A stretch of DNA of 64,000 nucleotides from JAAYCI01 sp031549285. GTDB taxonomy: Bacteria > Bacillota > Clostridia > Oscillospirales > Ruminococcaceae. Position 1 is the stretch's first letter; every line of letters begins with the position of its first letter. This document shows positions 42,790 to 51,190 of this stretch, in pieces. The notes beneath the pieces are model-generated. The model ran no database searches. It was given only the letters and a program-made list of their open reading frames with translations, and had not been told where the DNA came from. Position numbers and translations under genes: made by a program. The stretch lies in the NCBI GenBank assembly GCA_031549285.1, contig JAVBPZ010000002.1, positions 62,001 through 126,000 on the forward strand. The letters are read 5' to 3'.

Positions 42790-43770
42790 CTAAACCAAAG
42801 CAAGAAATTCCTTGGCGTTCATGCCGGAAATGTACGCGCCAACGTCCACGCCGTGCAACACCGCCGCCACACTGTCCGCCCGGTGCGGCAGGCCGGCCAG
42901 CCTCTCTTCCAGCCCGGCCTTGTCGCGCATTCCAAAAAAGTCCCCAAAAATGCTGGCCTGCTGAATTATCCCGTCCCGCACCAGCAGCCGCAGCTCCACC
43001 GTGCCAAACGGGAACCGCGCCGTCTTCGTGTGGGTGTAGGCAGGCGACGCGCCAATATTCCACGCCCAGGTGGCGTATTTTTCGTCCGCCAGCTTTTGCG
43101 CCGCGGCGGTGTCGGCGTCTGTTAAAAAGTACTCCGTCCATCCATCGGCCCCGTTCAAAAAATACGCGTACATCTGCGCCAAAAAATCCTCCACCGGCGG
43201 CGGGCTTTCCAGGTGCTGCGCCAGGTTGGTCACCCGGCTGCGTACCGAGCGCACCCCCCTGCCGCCCACCTGCGCTTTGCCGGGAGCCAGCGCGGCGGCC
43301 AGGCTGCCAACGTCGGCGCTGTACAGAATGGTTCCGTGGTGCAGCATGCGCCCGTTTTTCATTACCTGGGCGTTGCCGGATATTTTTTTGTCCCCCAGCA
43401 GCAGGTCATTGCGCCCGGCCAGCCGCACATCCAGCCCCACGGTGCGCAAAAAGGCGCACACCGGCGCCGTGAACCGCTCATAATTGCTAAAGTCGTCCTT
43501 TTCGCCGGCATGGATGAAGGTAAAATTGATGTTGCCAAGATCGTGAAACACCGCACCGCCGCCACTCAGGCGGCGCACCACGGGCATTCCCTGCGCCTGC
43601 GTGTAGGCAAGGTCCACCTCCGCCTGCGCGTTCTGGTTGCGGCCGATGATTACCGCGCGCCGGTTGCGCCACAGCATCAGGATATCCCTATCGGTTTGGG
43701 TCAGCAGCACCTCCTCCAGCGCCAGGTTAAACGCCGGGTCGGTGGCTGGATTGTAGCAAAGGCTTCGCAT
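42790..43770 (-). CDS. lplA: Lipoate-protein ligase A
   Basis: 326 residues, the two-domain LplA form. It activates free lipoate with ATP and attaches it to E2 or H-protein lysines. Motifs: LALEEVLL near the N-terminus, VVRRLSGGGAVFHDLGNINFTF (lipoyl-AMP pocket) and the catalytic-Lys region DLLLGDKKISGNAQ. The C-terminal accessory domain is present. It lies 212 nt downstream of lpdA on the same strand; together they point to lipoate-dependent complexes, although no 2-oxoacid dehydrogenase or glycine-cleavage gene is in the window. Confidence 0.93.
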   Translation of the reverse strand: MRSLCYNPATDPAFNLALEEVLLTQTDRDILMLWRNRRAVIIGRNQNAQAEVDLAYTQAQGMPVVRRLSGGGAVFHDLGNINFTFIHAGEKDDFSNYERFTAPVCAFLRTVGLDVRLAGRNDLLLGDKKISGNAQVMKNGRMLHHGTILYSADVGSLAAALAPGKAQVGGRGVRSVRSRVTNLAQHLESPPPVEDFLAQMYAYFLNGADGWTEYFLTDADTAAAQKLADEKYATWAWNIGASPAYTHTKTARFPFGTVELRLLVRDGIIQQASIFGDFFGMRDKAGLEERLAGLPHRADSVAAVLHGVDVGAYISGMNAKEFLALV

Positions 43771-43982
43771 CGGGTTTCCTTTCCGGGCATGTTCGGGGTT
43801 TCTTTTGGGGGATGTTTCTTTTGCTTGTCTTACCGCCTATTTCACTGTCCATCGTATCCAAGGTTCCACCGGTTGTTTTTACGGCTGCCCTTCTGCTTGA
43901 ACAGCCCTTGCCCACTGCGGCATCAGCCACTTGCCGCCGCTGCCTCCCGCCTTCACTTTCAAAACCAAAATGGCGAAACACG

Positions 43983-45350
43983 TCACAACAAGAACAGCCC
44001 CTCCCGCAAAATTTCGCTGACGGTGGGGTGCGGGAACACCACCTTCTGCAGCTGTTCCAGCGGCAACGCCAGCTCTATCATCATGGCCGCGCCATAAATC
44101 ATCTCCGACGCATAACTGCCAATCATCTGCACGCCCACCACCTGCCGGGTGTTTTTGTCCGCCACCATCTTGCAGATGCCGTCCCCGGCATCCACCTCGG
44201 CCACATAGCGCCCGGCATACGCCAGCGGCAGGCGCACCGCTGTAACGTCCATTCCCTTCGCCCGGGCGCTTTCCTCGGTTTCGCCCACACAGGCCACCTC
44301 CGGGCTGGTATACACCACCGACGGAACGGCATCGTACTGCATGGCATCCTGCACACCCAGCATATGGTGCACCGCCACCTCCGCCTCACGGTAAGCCGTG
44401 TGCGCCAGCATACTTTTTCCGTTCACGTCGCCCGCGGCATACACCCCGGGCACATTGGTACACAAATGTTCATTGGTTACTATAGCCCCTTGCCGGGTTT
44501 CCACGCCCAGGGTTTCCAGGCCGAACCCTTCACAGTTCGCCCGGCGGCCCACGCACAGCAAGACTTTTTCCGCCGGCAGCTCCTCTGTACCCTGTTCATT
44601 TTCCACACGAACAACACCGGGTTTCACAGCGGTTACCCGGCTGGAAAGGCAAAACCGGATTCCCTGTTTTTGTAGGTTTTTCAGCAGGACCGCCGCCACC
44701 TCGGCCTCTATCCCACCGCCGATGGATCCCAGCATCTCCACCACCGTCACATGGGCGCCCGCCGTGCAAAAATAGCTGGCCAGCTCCAGCCCCACCACCC
44801 CGCCGCCAACCACCACCAGCGTCTGTGGCACCTCGGGAATATCCAGCAGTTCGGTACTGGTCAGCACAAAGCCCGCCTCGCGCCCCGCCGCCACGCCCGG
44901 CATCTCCGGCACCGCCGGCACCGACCCGGTGGCAACCAGCAGCTTTTTCGCGGCGTACACTTCTCCCTCTACCGCCACCAAAAAGTCTGGCCCATCTTTT
45001 CCCTGTATTTCGGCGGCGCCCGGCACCACTGTTACGCCTGCATCCCGCAGCTTCGCGGTAATACCAACGGTCAGCTTTTTCACCACCCGCCCTTTGCGCT
45101 GTAAAACGTCCGCGTGCTGCAGCCGCACACCCTCGGCCCGCACACCCATCCGCTCGCCTTTTTTGGCGGCTTCGCACAGCTTTGCCGCGTGCAACAGCGT
45201 CTTTGTAGGAATGCACCCCGCCCGCAGGCACACCCCGCCCAGCGTTTCTTTTTCAAACAGCACCACCGCCAGGCCGCCCTCCGCCGCTTTTTCCGCCGCC
45301 AGATACCCTGCCGGCCCGCCGCCAATCACCGCCAAATCAAACCTCTGCAT
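43983..45350 (-). CDS. lpdA: Dihydrolipoyl dehydrogenase
   Basis: 455 residues. It re-oxidises dihydrolipoamide with NAD+. The FAD-binding GGGPAGYLAAEKA is at residues ~10-22, followed by the redox disulfide GGVCLRAGCIPTK (CX4C), the NAD-binding VVVGGGVVGLELA and the C-terminal His/Glu pair in HPTVSEIL. Length and motif order are normal. Upstream (45351-45824) lies a composite intergenic repeat. It probably heads a unit with lplA. Confidence 0.95.
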   Translation of the reverse strand: MQRFDLAVIGGGPAGYLAAEKAAEGGLAVVLFEKETLGGVCLRAGCIPTKTLLHAAKLCEAAKKGERMGVRAEGVRLQHADVLQRKGRVVKKLTVGITAKLRDAGVTVVPGAAEIQGKDGPDFLVAVEGEVYAAKKLLVATGSVPAVPEMPGVAAGREAGFVLTSTELLDIPEVPQTLVVVGGGVVGLELASYFCTAGAHVTVVEMLGSIGGGIEAEVAAVLLKNLQKQGIRFCLSSRVTAVKPGVVRVENEQGTEELPAEKVLLCVGRRANCEGFGLETLGVETRQGAIVTNEHLCTNVPGVYAAGDVNGKSMLAHTAYREAEVAVHHMLGVQDAMQYDAVPSVVYTSPEVACVGETEESARAKGMDVTAVRLPLAYAGRYVAEVDAGDGICKMVADKNTRQVVGVQMIGSYASEMIYGAAMMIELALPLEQLQKVVFPHPTVSEILREGLFLL

Positions 45351-45394
45351 ATCGCCACTCCTACTAAAAAATATCTTTCCAATAACGGGTATTA

Positions 45395-45570
45395 ACCCTG
45401 GGGCAGAGCCCCGGCCCCGCGCGTCGCCCGTTTACCGCGGCAGCCCGTAGGCCGCCATCCTTTTAATCTCTTGGGCAGAGACCGCGGGGTAGTATACCCG
45501 GTGTCGCCCTCCTCACTCGGCCATGAGAATGCAAGCATTCGCGTGGCGCTCGCTTCGTCGGGCAATAAAA
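45395..45570 (+). repeat. Composite ~175-nt intergenic repeat, copy A
   Basis: In order: a GGGGC-aga-GCCCC hairpin; a domain closed by CCGCGG...CCGCGG and holding CTCTTGGGCAGAG; the palindromic GGGTAGTATACCC; and the GAATGC-aa-GCATTC hairpin followed by CTCGCTTCGTCGGGCAATAAAA. The same order is seen at 62274-62452, and the last ~84 nt recur inverted at 28848-28934. It lies between lpdA and the cyclophilin gene. Confidence 0.8.
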
Positions 45571-45673
45571 CGCATCTGCCTTTATCATTTTCATCTTAGC
45601 ACAGGCGGGCAAAATTTACCACGACCGCCGCCTTTTGCCACACATATAGCCCGTAAGCCACCACCGCGCCATG

Positions 45674-45702
45674 TTTACTTTTCGGCCTCAAAATGGTAAA
45701 AT
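45674..45702 (+). promoter_or_regulatory. Promoter of the cyclophilin gene
   Basis: TTTACT (45674-45679), a 17-nt spacer and TAAAAT (45697-45702) with an upstream TGG (extended -10), about 120 nt before the ATG. Confidence 0.6.
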
Positions 45703-45824
45703 TTTGGTGATCGGCAGCCCGGGCCACTTTGCCACCGGCTGCGAAGATACCACCAAAACAAGAGAACCACATAGGCACCACCAGTACACGGCTTTTGCGC
45801 CGTATTCGTTAAGGAGAAACAACC

Positions 45825-46298
45825 ATGGTAGAAATCAAAATGAACGACGGCGGCATCATTCGCCTAGAGCTGAACAAGGACGCCGCGCCTCTCTCGGTGG
45901 AAAATTTCCTGGACCTGGTCGGGGAAGGCTTTTATGACGGCCTCACCTTCCACCGCATCATCCCCGGGTTCATGATCCAGGGCGGCGACCCCACCGGTGA
46001 CGGTACCGGCGGCCCCGGGCACCATATCGCGGGCGAATTTTCCAAAAACGGCTGGAACAACCCCATCAGCCACCACCGCGGGGTCATCAGCATGGCGCGC
46101 GCATCCGACCCAGACTCTGCCGGCAGCCAGTTTTTCATCGTACACGAGGACTCCCTGTTCCTGGACGGCAGCTATGCCGCGTTCGGCCAGGTGCTGGAGG
46201 GCATGGACGTGGTGGATGCCATTGCCGCCACCCCCACCGACGGTGATGACCGCCCGCTGCAGCCGGTGGTCATGGAAAGCGTCCGGGTTGTGGAATGA
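45825..46298 (+). CDS. Cyclophilin-type peptidyl-prolyl isomerase
   Basis: 157 residues with no signal peptide, so cytoplasmic. The core cyclophilin motifs are FHRIIPGFMIQGGDPTGDGTGG (active-site Arg, Phe, Gln), SMARASDPDSAGSQFFIV and FGQVLEGMDVVD. It speeds cis-trans isomerisation of prolyl bonds in folding proteins. The start is preceded by AAGGAGAAAC. Its stop codon overlaps the ATG of the gtrA gene (ATGA), so the two are translationally coupled, an unusual pairing with no obvious functional link. Confidence 0.93.
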   Translation: MVEIKMNDGGIIRLELNKDAAPLSVENFLDLVGEGFYDGLTFHRIIPGFMIQGGDPTGDGTGGPGHHIAGEFSKNGWNNPISHHRGVISMARASDPDSAGSQFFIVHEDSLFLDGSYAAFGQVLEGMDVVDAIAATPTDGDDRPLQPVVMESVRVVE

Positions 46299-46861
46299 AG
46301 AGCGATTTCCCGCAAAACGCACAGCCACAGGGCGCGCCGCCTTCCCCTGTTGCCGCGGATGCAAACGCCCCCACGGGCCAAAACAACGCGGCCAACCAAA
46401 GTAACACACCGCCCCCGGCCACCGGCACCACGGGCCTGCGCCAATTGTTCGCCTTTTTCTGGGACCGCAGCCTGCTCATTTTCCTTATCATCGGTGGGCT
46501 GAACACCATCATCAGCATGGCCGGCAGCTTTGCGTTAAACAACTATGCACACTGGCCGCTGTTTTGGTCCATGGTATTCATGTTCGCCACATGCAGCGTG
46601 CCCAGCTTTTACTTTAACCGCAAGTACAGCTTCCAAAGCAAGGCGCCCCTGGCCCAAAGCATCCTGCGGTTTTCCACTCTGGTCACGGTTTGTTTTTTGG
46701 TTTCCTACGGCCTGAACTACCTGGTGGTTCCCTGGATGTACACCCACTGGTTCCCCGGCATCCACCCGCTTTTTTACTCCGCCATCCGCATCGTTGGCAT
46801 CCAGGCGGTGTTCACCATATTGAACTATATGGGGCAGCGTTTGTGGGCTTTTAAGGAGTAA
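46295..46861 (+). CDS. GtrA-family membrane protein
   Basis: 188 residues. A Pro/Ala/Asn-rich cytoplasmic N-terminus of ~45 residues is followed by four transmembrane helices, the GtrA layout. Segments seen: LIFLIIGGLNTIISMAGSF, PSFYFNRKYSFQS (typical FNRxYVF-type motif) and the C-terminal FTILNYMGQRLWAFKE. GtrA proteins are thought to move lipid-linked sugars across the membrane or assist such transfer in wall or surface glycosylation. It overlaps the upstream cyclophilin gene by 4 nt. Confidence 0.88.
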   Translation: MKSDFPQNAQPQGAPPSPVAADANAPTGQNNAANQSNTPPPATGTTGLRQLFAFFWDRSLLIFLIIGGLNTIISMAGSFALNNYAHWPLFWSMVFMFATCSVPSFYFNRKYSFQSKAPLAQSILRFSTLVTVCFLVSYGLNYLVVPWMYTHWFPGIHPLFYSAIRIVGIQAVFTILNYMGQRLWAFKE

Positions 46862-46896
46862 TTTTTAAACCGGCATCCAGAAAAGGAGGCAGTATA

Positions 46897-47850
46897 ATGA
46901 TTGCAAAAGACCGCAAAGTAGTCCTGGTCGGCACCGGCATGGTGGGCATGAGTTACGCCTACGCCCTGTTGAACCAAACCGCCTGCGACGAACTGGTGCT
47001 CATTGACATGGACATGAAACGCGCCGGCGGGGAGGCCATGGACCTGAACCATGGCCTGGCCTTTTCCGGTGCGCATATGAACATTTACGCCGGCAGCTAT
47101 GCGGACTGCCACAACGCCGATATTGTCGCTATCTGCGCCGGTGTGGCGCAAAAACCGGGCGAAACCCGCCTGGAACTGCTGGGCCGCAATCTGGCGGTGT
47201 TCCGTTCTATCATCGAGCCCATCATCGCCAGCGGTTTTTCCGGGCTGTTTTTGGTGGCTACCAACCCTGTGGACATCATGGCCTACATCACCGGTCGGCT
47301 TTCCGGCTTTGATGCCAAACGCGTCATCGGCACCGGCACGTCGCTGGACACCGCGCGCCTGCGCTATTTGCTGGGGGATTATTTCGAGGTGGATCCCCGC
47401 AACGTACACGCCTACGTCATGGGCGAGCACGGCGATTCCGAGTTTGTCGCCTGGAGCCAGGCCATGATTGCCACCAAATCGGTGCGCGCCATCTGCCAGG
47501 AAAGCAATGGCGAATTTTGCGAGCCGGATCTCATCGCCATTGGGGAAGAGGTCCGCACCGCCGCCGAAAAAATCATCGAGGCCAAGCGCGCCTCCTACTA
47601 CGGCATCGGCATGGCCATGACCCGCATCACCCGCGCCATTTTCGGAAACGAAAACAGCATTATCACATTATCCGCCCCATTGAACGGGGAATATGGCGAA
47701 AATGATGTTATTGCAGGTGTGCCCTGTATCCTGAACCGCAATGGCATCCACTCCATCATTTCCCTGGACTTAAACGAGGAGGAGCAAAACAAGTTCCATT
47801 CTTCGTGCGAGGTTTTGCGCGGGCTATACAAACAACTGGATTTTTCCTAG
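46897..47850 (+). CDS. ldh: L-lactate dehydrogenase
   Basis: 317 residues. It reduces pyruvate to L-lactate with NADH, regenerating NAD+ in fermentation. The NAD-binding GTGMVGMSYA, ATNPVDIMAY, the GTSLDTARLRYLL segment and the catalytic-His motif GEHGDSEF are all present. LDH rather than malate dehydrogenase is supported by the overall pattern. The ATG has AAAGGAGG upstream, 35 nt after gtrA. The strong terminator at 48009-48047 follows. Confidence 0.95.
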   Translation: MIAKDRKVVLVGTGMVGMSYAYALLNQTACDELVLIDMDMKRAGGEAMDLNHGLAFSGAHMNIYAGSYADCHNADIVAICAGVAQKPGETRLELLGRNLAVFRSIIEPIIASGFSGLFLVATNPVDIMAYITGRLSGFDAKRVIGTGTSLDTARLRYLLGDYFEVDPRNVHAYVMGEHGDSEFVAWSQAMIATKSVRAICQESNGEFCEPDLIAIGEEVRTAAEKIIEAKRASYYGIGMAMTRITRAIFGNENSIITLSAPLNGEYGENDVIAGVPCILNRNGIHSIISLDLNEEEQNKFHSSCEVLRGLYKQLDFS

Positions 47851-48008
47851 AGCAAGTTCCGCAAAAGCAGGGCATATTCCCTCGACGAATGCGGCGCCTT
47901 GCCTGGAGCGGCATTTGCCCGCACTATTAAGTTCTTTTCATTTGCTCTAAGGCGCCGCCGTTGCTGAAAATCCTTTCGCCAACAAATCATTGCCACCACA
48001 AAAAAACA

Positions 48009-48047
48009 CGCCGCCGCAGTGCTCTTCACCCTGCGGCGGCGCTTTTT
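48009..48047. terminator. Strong bidirectional terminator
   Basis: A perfect 11-bp GC stem CGCCGCCGCAG/CTGCGGCGGCG, with T7 after it on the plus strand and a T run on the minus strand. It ends ldh and the minus-strand membrane-protein gene. Confidence 0.92.
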
Positions 48048-48065
48048 TTATCACGCTATCCCCTA

Positions 48066-49700
48066 TCAGTCGTCTATCGCATCCATATCCTCTGATTCCC
48101 CCGGATGGAAGGTCATCTTTCCGGGGCGCCCGGTCACCGGGCGGGCGGGGTTCACCCGCGCCTTCACCGGCGCGGCATCCAGCTCTGTTTCCGGCGTTTC
48201 CTGCGGACGCGCACCCATGGCAAAGGTACCGGTCTGCACCGCAGCCACTTTGGGCGGCGATACAATATTCGCGGCCGGTTCAGGTTTCATTGCCGGCTTG
48301 TTTTGTGCCGGCGCATCGGCAGCAGGCGGCCTCTTCGCCGCCGGGCTGTTCGCCGGGCGTGTCGCCTGCTTTACCGCTGGGCGTGTGGCCGCTCGTGTCG
48401 GCGCCGCCGCGGCAAACGTCTGCAACCCCACCGCCGGGGACGCCACCGCTTCCTCTGGCGGCTCCTGTGTCACCGGAGCCGCTGCTGCCTCTGGGGCCAT
48501 AGGAGCCTGTGCTTCCCGGGCTTGTGTTTGTACTTCTGGGGCAGACGCCACATCTGCTGTCAAATCTCCGGCAGCCGGAACCATCCGCCCTGGCGCAGCT
48601 GCGCCGGCCGGCCGCCGGCCGCCAACACCTGCTTCCCGTGGGAGAAGCCGGTCTGCCCCGGCGCCCACATCCCAAACTTCGTCCTCTTCCGGTGCCGTGC
48701 CCGCTGCCTGCTGCGCGGCCAGCTTTGGCGCTATCGCCAACCAGGGATTCTCGCCCTCTGCCACCGGCGGGACCTGCGGCGGAACATTCTTGGTTGCCTC
48801 CCGGGCTTTCTTCGCTTTTGCCTTTTCTTTTTTCAGGCGGCCTTTGCGCGGGGTTGCGGGCTTCACCTTTGGCCCCACCGCCAGCACATCCTCCGGCAGG
48901 CCGTCGCCCGCGTAATTTTCACCATACAGCTCCCGCCCGCGGAAGTCCGATGCCCAGGCGCTTTGCGGCACTTTTCCCGCCTTGCGCAGCGCCGCCAGAT
49001 ACCGCAAAAATACCACCGCCAGCAGCACGCCCAGCCCCGTCAGCAACACTCCGCCCAGCGCGCGGTTTCCCAAAAAGGTAACCCACCCGCCCTGCGGTAT
49101 CTGCGGCGAAAAATACACCGGCTGTACCGGCGGCACACTGGCCGCCGAGGACGAAACCCCCGCTGCCGCCACGCCTACTGAGGACGACGCCCCACTGCCG
49201 GAACCACTGCCAGAGGCCGATGTCACCGACCCACTGCCAGACGACGAAACCACCGAAGACACTGCCGATGAAACCGCCGCGGAAGACGCTACACTGCGGC
49301 TGGAGGAAACCGCGCGGCTGGACGATGCCGCCGCCGAAGAAGACGCCACCACCTCGCCCGCAAAAATGGCATCCACCGCGCTGGGGTCCTTCCCCTGCAC
49401 GGTATACAGCGCCTCAAAATACGCGTGCAGATCGCTGTTCTGCTGCGGGGTAAATTCTTTTTTCTCGGCCCCGGTACAGCGCAGGTAGCTGTCCAGCATC
49501 GCCTGTACGGAACTCTGGTTTTTTTCAATATCCGGCAGCCAGCCCGGGTCTATGTCCGCGCTTTGCAGCGTGGCCAGGCGGTCCAGCACATCCTGCACGT
49601 TGGCGCTAACGGCAAACACCGTGCCGGCAAAAAACACCACCAGCAGCACAGCCGCCACCGCCACTACCACACCTTTTCTTCGTTTGGTTTCCCGCACCAT
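48066..49700 (-). CDS. Low-complexity membrane protein of unknown function
   Basis: 544 residues with no family recognised. A signal or anchor segment (residues ~10-31) leads to a ~100-residue folded, helical region (VQDVLDRLATLQSADIDPG). A Ser-rich linker (~130-190, runs such as SSSRAVSSSRSVASS) follows, then a second transmembrane helix (~212-232) and a long Lys/Ala/Pro-rich tail. Topology is probably external first domain and cytoplasmic tail. The tail begins with a Lys-rich stretch (RKGRLKKEKAKAKKA) and is otherwise disordered. It lies 149 nt downstream of coaX on the same strand; no functional link is evident. Confidence 0.7.
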   Translation of the reverse strand: MVRETKRRKGVVVAVAAVLLVVFFAGTVFAVSANVQDVLDRLATLQSADIDPGWLPDIEKNQSSVQAMLDSYLRCTGAEKKEFTPQQNSDLHAYFEALYTVQGKDPSAVDAIFAGEVVASSSAAASSSRAVSSSRSVASSAAVSSAVSSVVSSSGSGSVTSASGSGSGSGASSSVGVAAAGVSSSAASVPPVQPVYFSPQIPQGGWVTFLGNRALGGVLLTGLGVLLAVVFLRYLAALRKAGKVPQSAWASDFRGRELYGENYAGDGLPEDVLAVGPKVKPATPRKGRLKKEKAKAKKAREATKNVPPQVPPVAEGENPWLAIAPKLAAQQAAGTAPEEDEVWDVGAGADRLLPREAGVGGRRPAGAAAPGRMVPAAGDLTADVASAPEVQTQAREAQAPMAPEAAAAPVTQEPPEEAVASPAVGLQTFAAAAPTRAATRPAVKQATRPANSPAAKRPPAADAPAQNKPAMKPEPAANIVSPPKVAAVQTGTFAMGARPQETPETELDAAPVKARVNPARPVTGRPGKMTFHPGESEDMDAIDD

Positions 49701-49849
49701 CCGCCGTCTCCTTTTGCCGCTCTCCGGCCCACATACATAATTCCTCGCTACCCTAAGACAAAGGGGAGCCGAAAAACGTACAAAGTTCGGGTTCCTTGCC
49801 TTAACGCAAAAAGCCCACTCCCTCTACCCCGGCGGCAACCCTTTGCGCG

Positions 49850-50617
49850 CTAACCTCCGCGCCGCATATACGCCGTGTACAAACCATCCAGCAGCAGGGT
49901 ATCGCTGTATACCACCGGGTGCCTGCAGTACGGCACCACCGCCGGCGCGGCGCCGCCGGTGGCCACCACCGTGGCCACCCCGCCCAGCTCTGCGGCCATG
50001 CGGTCCACCATACCGTCCAGCATGGCCGCCGCGCCAAACACCACACCACTTTTCATGCTGTCCGCGGTATTGCGTCCCATGGCCGAGGCCGGTGCCTCCG
50101 GCACAATCCCACGCAGCAAACTGGTGTTTTTTATCAGCGCGTTCAGCGAAACAAACAGCCCCGGGGCAATCGCGACCCCGCGCAGCACCCCGCTTGCATC
50201 CACCGCCGTAAACTTGGTGGCGGTCCCCATATCAACAATCACCGCCGGCAGCGGGTAGGCATTTTTCACCGCCACCGCGCTGGCCAGAATATCCGGCCCC
50301 AGTTCCGCCGGTCGCTCAATATCCACCACAATCCCATCGGCATCTTCCAGCGAAAACAGCACCGGCTCTTTCTCTAAAAAATACGCCAGCGCCTGCAACA
50401 GCTGCGGCGTCAGCCCCGGCACCACCGAGGACACCACACAGCCCTCTATCTTTTCCTGCCCGGCGCCGTGCAGCCGCAAAATGCTGCCCAGTTCCACGGC
50501 ATATTGGTCGGCCTCGCGGTTTGGGTCGGTCGCTATGCGGCTGATAAAACGCGGCTTTCCATCCTGGTACCCGCCCAGGACAATGTTGCTGTTGCCCACA
50601 TCCACTGCCAAAACCAT
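49850..50617 (-). CDS. coaX: Type III pantothenate kinase
   Basis: 255 residues. It phosphorylates pantothenate, the first step of coenzyme A synthesis. Type III motifs: VDVGNSNIVLG at the N-terminus, the SSVVPGLT region, VIVDMGTATKFTAVD and the SLLRGIVPEAPASAMGRNT segment. Length is normal. Upstream, 50618-50986 carries no gene I can support and no riboswitch that I recognise. Confidence 0.94.
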   Translation of the reverse strand: MVLAVDVGNSNIVLGGYQDGKPRFISRIATDPNREADQYAVELGSILRLHGAGQEKIEGCVVSSVVPGLTPQLLQALAYFLEKEPVLFSLEDADGIVVDIERPAELGPDILASAVAVKNAYPLPAVIVDMGTATKFTAVDASGVLRGVAIAPGLFVSLNALIKNTSLLRGIVPEAPASAMGRNTADSMKSGVVFGAAAMLDGMVDRMAAELGGVATVVATGGAAPAVVPYCRHPVVYSDTLLLDGLYTAYMRRGG

Positions 50618-50986
50618 ATCCGCCCACCACCCATCTCCAAAATGCGAACGCTCACTGTGTGATTATATAATATGAATTATATAGTCTTCCCACTTATCCT
50701 GCAAGCCACACCTGTTAAAAAGGCATGAAATACACTTTTCGAGGGGAATATAATCGCTTTCTGTGTCGCTTCATCGCAAATTGCTCTCTCAAACACCCAT
50801 GCCAAGCCCCCGTCTCCGCACTGTCCTCCACCTCCTGGCAGGCTTTCTTCCTGTTCTTCGCCTACTCCGCTTGGTCTTATGCCGGTTTTCATGTTTTTCC
50901 CGCCCTGTTGCACCCACGGCGTCCTCGCTAAAACAACACACCCAAAAAACTGTACAATAAATCCCCTTAATTTTTGTTCAAAACTG

Positions 50987-51015
50987 TTGCAAAAGACAAT
51001 CCAATTGTGTAAAAT
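50987..51015 (+). promoter_or_regulatory. Promoter of the PucR/CdaR-type regulator
   Basis: TTGCAA (50987-50992), a 17-nt spacer and TAAAAT (51010-51015), about 175 nt before the start codon. The leader includes the repeat element at 51106-51155. Confidence 0.65.
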
Positions 51016-51105
51016 AGATATCACTTACCTCTTGGCTTTGTTCATATTTACAGTTTTGCCGCCCGGTTCCTGCTTTCACGGCGGCTTGCTTTCCGTCACT
51101 TCTAA

Positions 51106-51155
51106 GTAACCGCTGATTAAAGCCCGGCACATCCGACGGCCGCAAACCCGAACGA
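51106..51155 (+). repeat. Short dispersed element (CTGATTAAAGCCCGGCAC type)
   Basis: AGTAACCGCTGATTAAAGCC followed by CGGCAC, GACGG and CCCGAA. The same blocks in the same order occur at 59914-59966 just after rfbA, and a diverged form (AGTACTGATTTAATCCC) at 10996 in the purE leader. Confidence 0.6.
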
Positions 51156-51190
51156 TTTGTTTTCACGATACAGAAGGGAAATGTGATTTT

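Noticed and set aside
50780..50900. Possible cobalamin riboswitch (GCCAGGAGG and CGGGGGC on the minus strand)
   Set aside because: Only fragments of the B12-box pattern are present, in the wrong spacing and without the upstream core; coaX is not a usual target.
50677..51024. 115-codon open frame on the minus strand upstream of coaX, and short plus-strand frames in the same stretch
   Set aside because: No ribosome site, no recognisable domain, and Gly-rich composition typical of out-of-frame GC-rich DNA. It overlaps a good plus-strand promoter at 50987-51015.
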